Source: Clostridia bacterium
GTDB taxonomy: Bacteria > Bacillota_A > Clostridia > Christensenellales > CAG-138
Assembly: GCA_017553815.1 (NCBI GenBank)
Contig: JAFZJT010000119.1
Coordinates: 1-38,359, forward strand
DNA length: 38,359 nt
Direction of reading: 5' to 3'
Shown here: positions 24,778-32,668 of the stretch, piece by piece
Layout of the letters: each line of letters begins with the position of its first letter
How positions within the stretch are numbered: the stretch's first letter is position 1
Notes under the pieces: generated by a model
Databases searched by the model: none
Seen by the model: only the letters and a program-made list of their open reading frames with translations
What the model was told of the DNA's origin: nothing
Translations under genes and position numbers: made by a program

Positions 24778-25652
24778 CTACTCGCCGCGATCGAGTCCCT
24801 GCTTTCATGCGTTGTTTCGGACGGTATGATCGACGATAAGCATAATTCAAACTCCGAGCTTATCGCGCTCGGCATTTGCAATGTCGGCTCTGCGGTATTC
24901 GGCGGAATCCCCGCCACAGGCGCTATTGCAAGAACTGCGTCAAACGTCAAAAACGGCGGCCGCACTCCAGTAAGCGAATGGTGCACGCGATCGTTCTCCC
25001 GCTCTTCCTTCTCGTTCTGATGCCGCTTGCAAAGCTGATCCCGATGCCGATAATCGCGGCGATCCTGTTCATGGTTGCTTATAACATGAGCGAATGGAGA
25101 CATTTCGTTCATATCGTCAAGACCGCGCCGCTTGCGGATATCCTCGTGCTCGTGCTGACCTTCGTTTTGACCGTCGCACTCGATCTGGTCGTTGCCATAT
25201 CGGTTGGTCTTGTGCTCTCCGCAATACTCTTTATGAAGCGAATGTCCGATGAAACGGGTATCCGCAGATGGGATGAGAATGATAGCAATGGCGAAAGAGC
25301 AAAGTCGATCCCGAAGGATACGCTCGTTTACGAATTCAGCGGCCCGATGTTCTTTGCGGGCGCAGATAAGCTTCTCGCCTTCTCGCTCGAGGAGAACACC
25401 AGATCGCTAATCCTTCGCATGGGCAACGTGCAGTCGGTCGACGCGACCACAATGAAGAATCTTGAGTTCATGCTCGACAGCTGCAAAAAGTACGGTATCA
25501 GGCTCATGCTTTCACATGTCAACAGCTTCCCGATGAAGGTTCTCACGAAGGCCGGATTCATCGATAAGCTCGGAAGCGAAAATATCTTTGATGATATCGA
25601 CAGCGCGCTTGAGGCTGCGAAAGCGACATATAATCAGAGCATCGCCGAATAA
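24778..25652 (+). pseudogene. SulP/STAS anion transporter remnant
   Basis: The first recognisable residues (LLAAIESLL, then [13 protein letters not shown]) are from the middle of SulP permeases, so about 250 N-terminal residues including the first membrane helices are gone and no start codon fits. A one-base loss near 24973-24978 (after TPVS) shifts the frame. The rest reads on to 25652 with the last helices, VAYNMSEWR, and a C-terminal STAS domain (about the last 110 residues, VYEFSGPMFFAGADK and QSVDATTMKNLE). The STAS part still has an open frame, but the gene as a whole cannot make a transporter. A terminator follows. Confidence 0.9.
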
Positions 25653-25669
25653 GATCGAATAGACTGCAA

Positions 25670-25708
25670 AGCCCCGAACGGATTTGCCGTGCGGGGCTGT
25701 TTTCATTT
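25670..25708 (+). terminator. Rho-independent terminator after SulP remnant
   Basis: AGCCCCG...CGGGGCT (25670-25676 and 25692-25698) encloses a second ACGG/CCGT stem and is followed by GTTTTCATTT. Confidence 0.85.
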
Positions 25709-25744
25709 CACGATTCAAGTTTTATTGATCGAGCTAAAACAAAG

Positions 25745-25906
25745 CTCATACTAAACTCCGACTAAAACCAGACTTCTTTCCGATTGTTTTCCGCCCTGGT
25801 CTCTCTTCGCTCAACGATACTCCATATCGCCTCGCTCCGTTCGACTTCTACAGGACGAAAAACTCCTCGGCAATTTAGTCCGCTTTTAATCAGAGCTTAG
25901 TATCAG
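25745..25906. repeat. MITE-like element with 30-bp inverted arms
   Basis: Arms 25745-25774 and 25877-25906 are complementary at 24 of 30 positions around a ~100-bp centre with no open frame. A third copy of the arm is at 7568-7597. The right arm covers the stop codon of the neighbouring coiled-coil gene. Outer ends read CTCATACTAAACTC-like. Size and structure fit a small non-autonomous transposable element or intergenic palindromic repeat. Confidence 0.75.
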
Positions 25907-26760
25907 ATCTCATCGTCATAATCGTAGTTATCCTTCTTTTTCCTGCGTTTGAAGAAATCAAAGAACGAAGGTGCATCGTCCTCGTCGTCCTGCTCTAAAT
26001 CTTCCTCCTCAAGATCCTCAACCTGCTGGATATCCCTTCTTGCGGTGGGCTGCTGACTCTGTGCGTTCTGCTGAGGCCTTATCTCAGTCTCCTGCGGCTT
26101 GATATCGAGCGCCTTGCGATCCTGCTCGATGGCGGAATAGTAGTCCTCAAGGCAGTGAAGAAGTGCTGAGAAAACGTCGTCCGCGCTGCGCTTGGCGTTG
26201 TTATAGACCTGATTGGAGCGAAGAATGGTCTTATTGCGAAGCTCCTCAGCGCGTTGCTGCGCGTCGATAACGATCGCATCCTCGCTAACAAGCAACTCAT
26301 GCTGAGCATTGGCCTCTTCGATTATCCTGGCGGCCTCCTGCTTCGCGTTTTCGACGCATTCGCGGTAGTATGCGTCGGCCTCCTTTTTCTTATTGGCAAG
26401 GTAATCGTCGCCCGAAGCCACCTTGTCTTTATAATAGGCGTTGGCCTCGGATTTGAGCGCATTCGCCTCGGCTTCGGACTTATTCTTGAGCACCTCTATA
26501 TTATTGTTTGCTTCCGCAGTTATCCTCTCGGCGTATTCCGTTGCTTCGCGTATCTTGCCCTCGGCCTGTAGGAGGATGGAATTCGCCCTGCGGATATCCT
26601 CGGGAAGCTGCGTTTTGATGTCGGCTATCATATCGGCCACCGCATCGGAATCGACGATGCGCATACGGTCTCCAGAACGAAGCATGGGAATGCGGCTGTT
26701 GTCCACAAAATCCATGAGCTGTTCAAGAGCGTCTACAATGATGAGTTCTGCCTGTTCCAT
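25903..26760 (-). CDS. Long coiled-coil protein with charged tail
   Basis: The 285-residue protein has a short N-terminal helical region (about 1-60) and a long Ala/Glu/Lys-rich coiled coil (about 60-200, with repeats such as AEGKIREATEYAERI and KKKEADAYYREC). A Gln-rich linker follows, then an acidic Glu/Asp block (about 248-262) and a Lys/Arg-rich end. It resembles DivIVA-like or F-type ATPase b-like coiled-coil proteins often found after coaD in Clostridia, but there is no membrane helix and no catalytic motif. Start ATG 26760 has AAGGGG upstream. The stop codon falls in the arm of the repeat element at 25877-25906. Possible role in cell division or septum, by location only. Confidence 0.75.
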   Translation of the reverse strand: MEQAELIIVDALEQLMDFVDNSRIPMLRSGDRMRIVDSDAVADMIADIKTQLPEDIRRANSILLQAEGKIREATEYAERITAEANNNIEVLKNKSEAEANALKSEANAYYKDKVASGDDYLANKKKEADAYYRECVENAKQEAARIIEEANAQHELLVSEDAIVIDAQQRAEELRNKTILRSNQVYNNAKRSADDVFSALLHCLEDYYSAIEQDRKALDIKPQETEIRPQQNAQSQQPTARRDIQQVEDLEEEDLEQDDEDDAPSFFDFFKRRKKKDNYDYDDEI

Positions 26761-26761
26761 A

Positions 26762-27262
26762 TTATTTAACCCCTTCTGAAGATTTAGAGATTTTATCCTT
26801 AAATATTTGATTCTCCGCATTCGGAACGAGATCGTCTATCGCGATTCGAAGGCCGATGAGCTGACGAACGAGCGATGAGCTGATATGGGCAAGCTCCGGC
26901 TTTGAAAGCAGGAAGAAGGTTTCGATGCTCGGATCGAGCCTCAGATTGACGCTTTCAAGCATTCGCTCGTAGTCCACATCGTTTCCGCTTCGGATGCTTC
27001 TTACAAGGCAGGAAGCGCCAATCGACCTGCAATAATCGATAAGCACACCGCCGAAATGAGTAACTTCAACGTTTTCAAGCTCTCCGATGGCATCGGTTAT
27101 AAGTTCCGTCCTTTCCTCAAGTGAAAACATTGCATCGCCCTTACCGGGATTTACGCAAACGGTGACTATAAGCTTGTCAAAATGCGGAGCGGCTCTTTTA
27201 ATAATATCGAGATGCCCCAATGTGAACGGATCGAACGTTCCCGCAAAAACGCCAATGCGCAT
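26762..27262 (-). CDS. coaD: Phosphopantetheine adenylyltransferase
   Basis: CoaD makes dephospho-CoA from 4'-phosphopantetheine and ATP. The 166-residue protein has the nucleotidyltransferase motif GTFDPFTLGH near residues 8-17 and the second motif ISSSLVR near 128-134. The start at ATG 27262 is supported by GGAGG 5 nt upstream. It follows rsmD with 1 bp between, the common rsmD-coaD pair, and stops 1 bp before the coiled-coil gene. Confidence 0.97.
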   Translation of the reverse strand: MRIGVFAGTFDPFTLGHLDIIKRAAPHFDKLIVTVCVNPGKGDAMFSLEERTELITDAIGELENVEVTHFGGVLIDYCRSIGASCLVRSIRSGNDVDYERMLESVNLRLDPSIETFFLLSKPELAHISSSLVRQLIGLRIAIDDLVPNAENQIFKDKISKSSEGVK

Positions 27263-27263
27263 A

Positions 27264-27866
27264 TCAGCCTCCAAATGAGCTGTTCGTAGTTTCGTCTCCG
27301 TCGTTCACAGCAGACTCGTGATAAACGAGCTTTGTGACCGCCGTGTCGCCATAGCTGTGCGGTTTACCGTGAGTGAACCGAGGATCATATCCTTCAAGCA
27401 CCATTTTCTTCGGATGCTCCAATATCACGATGCACCCGTCCGCGGCTATGCCGAATGCGGCGAGAGAATCAAGGACTTTTTCGTAAAGCCCTGATCTGTA
27501 CGGAGGGTCGATCAGGATCAGCGAAAACCTTTTGCCAAGAGAGGACAGCCTTTGGATGAGCGAAAAGCAGTCGGAACAGTACACATCCGCATTCTCCGAA
27601 AAGCCCAGCGAGCTGAGATTCCTTTCGACGACCGCACAGGCCGCGCGGCCGATATCACAGAACACAGCATGATCGGCTCCGCGCGAGAGCGCTTCAAGAC
27701 CGAGTGCACCGCTTCCCGCGAAAAGATCGAGAACCGATGCTTCTTCAACATCGAACTGTATCATTCCGAACATAGCTTCGCGCACACGATCGAGCGTCGG
27801 CCTTGTGTCGCGACCCTTGGGCGCTTCTATGGTTCTTCCGCGCGCGCTTCCTGCAATTATCCGCAA
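27264..27866 (-). CDS. rsmD: 16S rRNA (guanine-966-N2)-methyltransferase RsmD
   Basis: RsmD methylates G966 of 16S rRNA. The 200-residue protein has the family start RIIAGSARGR, TRPTLDRVREAMF, the SAM-binding DLFAGSGALGLEALSRGA and the catalytic IDPPY. TTG 27866 is preferred, with GGAGG 9 nt upstream. A longer frame reaches 27905 but runs into the promoter. First gene of the rsmD-coaD-coiled-coil operon. Confidence 0.95.
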   Translation of the reverse strand: MRIIAGSARGRTIEAPKGRDTRPTLDRVREAMFGMIQFDVEEASVLDLFAGSGALGLEALSRGADHAVFCDIGRAACAVVERNLSSLGFSENADVYCSDCFSLIQRLSSLGKRFSLILIDPPYRSGLYEKVLDSLAAFGIAADGCIVILEHPKKMVLEGYDPRFTHGKPHSYGDTAVTKLVYHESAVNDGDETTNSSFGG

Positions 27867-27895
27867 GCTTTGAGACCTCCGAACAGTTTTATATA

Positions 27896-27924
27896 ATATT
27901 ACCACCCATTGATGAATCTTTCAA
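27896..27924 (-). promoter_or_regulatory. Sigma-A promoter for rsmD operon
   Basis: TTGAAA (27919-27924) and TAATAT (27896-27901) are 17 bp apart on the minus strand, about 24 nt before the TTG start. Confidence 0.7.
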
Positions 27925-27964
27925 TACCAAACGGGCATATATTATGTTTTTATCCCCATTTTTT

Positions 27965-28567
27965 TCATTTTAAGCGGCTGTGAGCGAACTCAAAAGACGG
28001 AAGAAGCACCGCATCGAGCGCAATATCGTGCTTTTCGACCGGAAGGTCGTCGATAAGTTGGAAATCATAGCCGACGCCGATGGTGAAGCAGCGCGCTCTT
28101 TTAAGAAGCCTATCATAGTAGCCTCCTCCCTGTCCGAGCCTCTGACAGGCGGAAGAAAAAGCAACGGCAGGAACTATAATAAGATCGAGTTCCTCGGCGA
28201 AAACCTCGGCAGACCTCGAAGGATCGGGTTCCAAAATGCCATAGCTTCCGACGGTAAAAGCGGTTTCGTCATTCGGTACGAGCAGTTTCAGTCCGCCGCC
28301 CTCTATGCAAAGAGGAAAAGCGATGCGCTTTCCGAGCTCAAGCGCTTCCTTTACCGCATAGGAAACATCGAGTTCGTTCTTTGACGGCATATAGGCGAGC
28401 ATGAGCTCTGCGCGTTTGAATTCGTCCAAGCCGATAAGCTTATTGCATACCGCCCGTGAAGCAGCTTCGACCCGGCTCGGCTCAAGGGATCTTCTCGTGG
28501 CTCTAAGCGCACTTCGGAGCGAAGCTTTTTTTGCGGCGATCTCAGATTGCTTCATTATTATATCCAT
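27965..28567 (-). CDS. fthC: 5-formyltetrahydrofolate cyclo-ligase
   Basis: This enzyme turns 5-formyl-THF into 5,10-methenyl-THF using ATP. The 200-residue protein has a basic N-terminal helix, MPSKNELD for substrate binding, and the ATP-binding GQGGGYYDRLL near residues 146-156, the best family signature. Either ATG 28567 or ATG 28555 may start it; neither has a clear ribosome binding site. It follows the amidohydrolase by 17 bp and ends that operon. Confidence 0.95.
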   Translation of the reverse strand: MDIIMKQSEIAAKKASLRSALRATRRSLEPSRVEAASRAVCNKLIGLDEFKRAELMLAYMPSKNELDVSYAVKEALELGKRIAFPLCIEGGGLKLLVPNDETAFTVGSYGILEPDPSRSAEVFAEELDLIIVPAVAFSSACQRLGQGGGYYDRLLKRARCFTIGVGYDFQLIDDLPVEKHDIALDAVLLPSFEFAHSRLK

Positions 28568-28584
28568 AACGATCTGAAATCAAA

Positions 28585-29760
28585 TCACTGAGCGATCTCG
28601 CTGTACACGATCTCGCCGTTTATGAGTGTGAGCACACAACGCACGCGAGGATCGAACGGATCGCCGCGGAACACCGCAATGTCGGCGTCCTTACCGACCT
28701 CAAGCGAACCGATTCGCTCGTCAAGCCCGAGTATCTCGGCGGGGTTTATCGTCAGCGCTTTGAGCGCTTCATCCTCGGGAAGCCCCTCTCGTATTGCCAC
28801 CGATACGCAAACGGGCAGGTATTGGATGGGTATGACGGGATGATCTGTCATTATTGCGAATTTAACGCCGTTTTTATAGAGCTCATATGGCGCCTTCATG
28901 CTGCCGTTCTTGAGCTCGATCTTGCTGCGGTCGCTCATATACGGCCCTACGATAACGCCCGCACCGAGCTCGTCAATATCCTTTTTTAGAGAAGCGGCAT
29001 ACAAGTATCCCTCGGTAAAATGGTCGAGCGTGAAGCGAATATTGAATTCCCGCGCAATGCGGATCGCGGTTCGGATATCATCGATCCTGTGCGCGTGGAT
29101 CTTGAGAGGAAGCTCGCGGCGAACGACGGGCAGAAGCGCCTCGAGCGAATGATCGCGCTTGGGCAGCTTCGATTCGTCGTCGCCTGCGTCCTTTATCTTT
29201 TTATCGTAGTCAAGCGCGTCTGTGAGCGCTTTTCTCAAATGAGAGGCCACGGCCATTCGGGTATAGAAGGTTTTTTGCCCTGAGAAAACGCGCTTGGGAT
29301 TCTCGCCTAACGCTGCTTTCATGGCGAGCGGGAACTTTAGGAGCTTGTCCTCGATCTCGCCGTCGTTTGTTTTAAGAGCAACGAATTGTCCGCCGATAAC
29401 ATTTGCGCTGCCGGGGCCGGTGACAACGGTCGTTACGCCGCATTCGCGCGCTTCAACGAAGCAGCGATCATGCGGGTTTATTCCGTCTATCGAGCGCAGC
29501 TCGGGCGTAACGGGTGCATAATAGTCGTTTCCGTCGATCCCGACGGAGCCGACGCCGTCCTCCCAAAGGCCGACGTGACAGTGCGCGTCGATCATTCCGG
29601 GGATCGCTGTGCAGCCCGATAAGTCGATAATGCGAGCGCCCGTGTATTTTGCTTCAAGACCTATACCGAGCTCGGCGATCTTGCCGCCTTCAACGGCGAT
29701 ATCGCCGATAAAGGTTTCGCTTGTTACGGGGTTTACAGAGCAGTTTTTAAGTATCAGCAT
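28585..29760 (-). CDS. Amidohydrolase (imidazolonepropionase-like)
   Basis: The 391-residue protein has the metal-binding HCH motif in IDAHCHVG near residues 57-64, TVVTGPGSANVIGG, a second His pair in KIHAHR, DHFTEG, and the catalytic Asp in MTDHP. The C-terminal NPAEILGLDERIGSLEVGKDADIAVF is the usual amidohydrolase end. The family hydrolyses C-N bonds in cyclic or peptide-like substrates. This branch is common in Clostridia but its substrate is unknown to me. AAAGGAGG precedes the ATG. It lies 32 bp after nnr. Confidence 0.88.
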   Translation of the reverse strand: MLILKNCSVNPVTSETFIGDIAVEGGKIAELGIGLEAKYTGARIIDLSGCTAIPGMIDAHCHVGLWEDGVGSVGIDGNDYYAPVTPELRSIDGINPHDRCFVEARECGVTTVVTGPGSANVIGGQFVALKTNDGEIEDKLLKFPLAMKAALGENPKRVFSGQKTFYTRMAVASHLRKALTDALDYDKKIKDAGDDESKLPKRDHSLEALLPVVRRELPLKIHAHRIDDIRTAIRIAREFNIRFTLDHFTEGYLYAASLKKDIDELGAGVIVGPYMSDRSKIELKNGSMKAPYELYKNGVKFAIMTDHPVIPIQYLPVCVSVAIREGLPEDEALKALTINPAEILGLDERIGSLEVGKDADIAVFRGDPFDPRVRCVLTLINGEIVYSEIAQ

Positions 29761-29792
29761 ATTGTTCCCTCCTTTGGAAATTGAATTTGAGT

Positions 29793-31268
29793 TTACTTTC
29801 TGCTATTCAGCAGCGATTCTATCGCCGATGCGGTATCGGATGTCGTCAGCACCCTCGTTTTAAGAAGAGCAAGCGCTTCATCCGCCGCTGCGCCCAACAG
29901 GTATGCACCTGCGGAAGCGGCGTCGAACGGCGAAAGCCCCTGCGCGAGAAACGCGGTAATAATCCCCGCAAGACAATCGCCGCTGCCGCCCTTTGAAAGC
30001 CCGGTATTGCCGGATGAATTATAGCGCAGTCTGCCATCAGGGGAAGCGATAACGCTGACAGCGTTTTTGAGAAGCATGGTGCAGCCGTAAGTTTTTGAAA
30101 AGCCGAGCGCCGCTCCGACTGGATCGTCGAGCACTTCTTGGATATCAAGCTTCATCAGCCTTGCCATTTCTCCGGGATGCGGAGTGATGACGTGATCCGC
30201 ATTAAGATGCGAAAGCAGCACCCTATCCGAAGCCATCAGATTCAGCGCGTCCGCGTCGAGCACCGCTCTTTTGCGGCTTTCAAGCACTTTTTCAAGCTTA
30301 TTCCGCTTATTTACGTCGTTTCCGATTCCGCAGCCGATGCATACGGCGCTTGCCCAATCGAGCTGAGAATCAAGATCGATCTCATCGTCCGAAACAAGCA
30401 TTGCCTCCGGCAAAACGGAAAAAGCGGGGATAATGCTTTTGTGGATCATAGCCCTTGTCAGCCCCGCACCGGCTCGGATGCAGGCGTTGGCCGCCATAAC
30501 CGCTGCACCCGGCATACCGTTGTTGCCGCAAATCATGAGCGCTTTGCCATATGTGCCCTTATTTGAGTACTTTTTACGCTCGGGCAAAAGCGAATCAACG
30601 AATTCCCGGTCTATGAGCTGCTCGTTTTCAAGCAGGCTCTTATGCGCTTCGTCGGTCATGCCGATGTTCGCAACACTCAGCCTTCCGATGCATTCAAGCT
30701 CGCGCGTCAGAAGATGACCGCGCTTCATGGCAACGAAGGTCACTGTCTCATCAGCTCGAAAAACTTCGCCCATTGCCCTTCCGCTCGTGCCGTTTATGCC
30801 CGACGGAATGTCCACGGCGATGCGGTATGCGCTTGTTCCGTTTGCCCTATGAATCGCTTCCTGCTGTTTGCCCGTGATCTCGCGATCGAGCCCCGTGCCG
30901 AAGAGCGCGTCCACTATGATTTCAGCGCTTTCTATAGGATCAAGCGAATCGGTGAATAAAAGACCAAGGCGCTTTGCAATCGAATAGTTCAAAAGCGCAT
31001 CGCCCTTGAGTTTTGCGGGATCGCAAAGCAGTATACCAATGGCGCTTCTTCCCGCTTGAGCAAGCTGACGCAGCACACAAAGCCCATCGCCGCCGTTGTT
31101 GCCCGGACCGATCAATATCGCGCAGAGCCCGCTTTTTCCACATTTGAGAACGGTGTCCGAAACGGCTCTCGCGGCATTCTCCATAAGCACCGCCGATGGG
31201 ATGCCGATATCCTCGATCATGTGTCGATCGATACTCCGCATGAGTTCTGCCGTTGAAACGTTGATCAT
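29793..31268 (-). CDS. nnr: Bifunctional NAD(P)H-hydrate epimerase/dehydratase
   Basis: This enzyme repairs NAD(P)H damaged by hydration. The N-terminal YjeF domain (about 1-210) is the epimerase, with GPGNNGGDGLC near 54-64. The C-terminal ribokinase-like domain (about 220-491) is the ADP-dependent dehydratase, with GNNGMPGAAVMAANAC, ITPHPGEMARL and SKGGSGDCLAG near the C terminus. Fusion of both is standard in bacteria. AGGGGT precedes the ATG. It follows birA by 42 bp. Confidence 0.97.
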   Translation of the reverse strand: MINVSTAELMRSIDRHMIEDIGIPSAVLMENAARAVSDTVLKCGKSGLCAILIGPGNNGGDGLCVLRQLAQAGRSAIGILLCDPAKLKGDALLNYSIAKRLGLLFTDSLDPIESAEIIVDALFGTGLDREITGKQQEAIHRANGTSAYRIAVDIPSGINGTSGRAMGEVFRADETVTFVAMKRGHLLTRELECIGRLSVANIGMTDEAHKSLLENEQLIDREFVDSLLPERKKYSNKGTYGKALMICGNNGMPGAAVMAANACIRAGAGLTRAMIHKSIIPAFSVLPEAMLVSDDEIDLDSQLDWASAVCIGCGIGNDVNKRNKLEKVLESRKRAVLDADALNLMASDRVLLSHLNADHVITPHPGEMARLMKLDIQEVLDDPVGAALGFSKTYGCTMLLKNAVSVIASPDGRLRYNSSGNTGLSKGGSGDCLAGIITAFLAQGLSPFDAASAGAYLLGAAADEALALLKTRVLTTSDTASAIESLLNSRK

Positions 31269-31310
31269 TAAGCTTTACCCCTGAATGCAAATAAGCATAA
31301 GTCCATCCTA

Positions 31311-32081
31311 TTAACTGCCGAGACACGCCGATATGGAAACATCCGCTGCATCCACAGCAGCCCCGCCTTCATCAGCTTCTATGAGCAGCCTGCCGTCAGA
31401 CAGGATGCGCTTAGCAAAACCTTTGGCAACTGTCGTTCCTTCAAGATCGGTCGCTTCAACGAACCTGTTGAGCGTTATGCAGCGTTTTGAATATTCGGTC
31501 AAAATGTGCGCAGGATCGTTTTTCAATCCATCGTACCGTGCTAAAACGGAATCTGCGATCACCTTTTTCAGCAGTTCGATATCGGTATCGATGCCAAGCT
31601 TTATATGCATGGAGGACGCAGGCATTCTAAGGCCATCGGGTATTTCTTTGCAGTTCACGTTCAAGCCCATACCGATCACGGCAAAACGCTGTCCGTTCGG
31701 TGCGCATACCAACTCGCAGAGAATGCCGCAGAGCTTTTCGATCTCGCAGCCTTCGGCGCAAACGATATCATTCGGCCATTTTACGGCGCAGCACGGCAAA
31801 TGACGAGAAACAGCGTCATGAACGCCCAGTGCGGCGGCAAGACTGATAAGCGGCAAGCTCTTAGTGGGTACCTCTCCTGCCTCCAAACACAGACTTAGCA
31901 TCAATGCGCCATCGGTATTCAGCCAGCTCCTTCCCCGCCTTCCCCTGCCCGCGGTCTGAATATCGGAGCTGAGGCAGATAGGGCTCATCAGCCTGCCCGC
32001 AGCTATCCGCCTTGAAAGCTCCGCGTTTGTGGAGTCGATAACGGGAATATGCTCAAAAAAGATACTCTCACTCATCCTCAT
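31311..32081 (-). CDS. birA: Biotin--[acetyl-CoA carboxylase] ligase
   Basis: BirA attaches biotin to carrier proteins. The 256-residue protein has the biotinyl-AMP loop GRGRRGRSW near 45-53 and KWPNDI near 101-106, with a C-terminal SH3-like domain (about 210-250). It starts directly with the catalytic domain: the DNA-binding helix-turn-helix of repressor-type BirA is absent, so it should not regulate biotin genes. The start overlaps the recX stop by about 14 bp. ATG 32075 is an alternative. Confidence 0.95.
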   Translation of the reverse strand: MRMSESIFFEHIPVIDSTNAELSRRIAAGRLMSPICLSSDIQTAGRGRRGRSWLNTDGALMLSLCLEAGEVPTKSLPLISLAAALGVHDAVSRHLPCCAVKWPNDIVCAEGCEIEKLCGILCELVCAPNGQRFAVIGMGLNVNCKEIPDGLRMPASSMHIKLGIDTDIELLKKVIADSVLARYDGLKNDPAHILTEYSKRCITLNRFVEATDLEGTTVAKGFAKRILSDGRLLIEADEGGAAVDAADVSISACLGS

Positions 32082-32568
32082 TCAGCTCCGAAAGCACGGT
32101 CTTTACATCGTCATACGAATAGCCCCTGCTCGTCAGGCGAAGACCGACTCTGCGAATTCGCTCGGACGGCTCAAGACCTGCAAACTGACGGTAATATTTT
32201 TCCGCGACTGCTCTTGCGTTGGCAAGCTCATTTTCATCCGTAACGGCTGAAAGCGCACGGTAGATCGTATCCGAATCGATAAAATGACCCGCAAGCTGCT
32301 CGCGAAGCTTCATTTTGCTGACGGGCTTTGTGTTCAGCCGCGATTCGATAAAATCAGCGGCGTACTTTTCATCATCAAGCAGTCCGGCGTTCTTGAGGCG
32401 CTCCACAGCCTCGAATATCTCCATCTCGGAATGATCGCATTCGTCGAGCCGATTCTCGACCTCACGAACGGTGCGAGCCTTCGGCGTTAGAAAATGAAGC
32501 GCTTCCTCATAAGCGGAATTGCCTTTTTGCTTTGATCTTGTTCGATTATCGTTTTGCTTTTTATTCAT
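32068..32568 (-). CDS. recX: Regulatory protein RecX
   Basis: RecX binds RecA and limits its filaments. The 166-residue protein is Lys-rich at the N terminus, then has three-helix repeats typical of the family (ALHFLTPKARTVREVENRL, LLDDEKYAADFIESR, SRGYSYDDVKTVL). Length and charge are normal. It has its own promoter at 32597-32626 and starts the recX-birA-nnr-amidohydrolase-fthC operon. recA is not in the window. Confidence 0.93.
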   Translation of the reverse strand: MNKKQNDNRTRSKQKGNSAYEEALHFLTPKARTVREVENRLDECDHSEMEIFEAVERLKNAGLLDDEKYAADFIESRLNTKPVSKMKLREQLAGHFIDSDTIYRALSAVTDENELANARAVAEKYYRQFAGLEPSERIRRVGLRLTSRGYSYDDVKTVLSELNEDE

Positions 32569-32596
32569 AAATAATCAGAGCCTCCGTTTGATTGAG

Positions 32597-32626
32597 ATTA
32601 TATCATAAATGCGCCCCGTCAATCAA
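32597..32626 (-). promoter_or_regulatory. Promoter for recX operon
   Basis: TATAAT (32597-32602) lies 18 bp downstream of TTGATT (32621-32626) on the minus strand. The -35 region lies inside the loop of the 32608-32637 hairpin. Confidence 0.55.
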
Positions 32627-32637
32627 CAAGGCGCATT
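32608..32637 (-). terminator. Hairpin after DUF885 gene, weak terminator
   Basis: AATGCGCC and GGCGCATT (32608-32615, 32630-32637) form a perfect 8-bp stem with a 14-nt loop. No strong U-run follows. It overlaps the recX promoter spacer, so it could instead be an operator. Confidence 0.4.
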
Positions 32638-32668
32638 AGAAATCTCGGATCGAAGCGATCTCAGCCGA

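Noticed and set aside
32608..32637. Strong terminator after the DUF885 gene
   Set aside because: The 8-bp stem is perfect, but no U-run follows and it overlaps the recX promoter, so it is listed only with low confidence.
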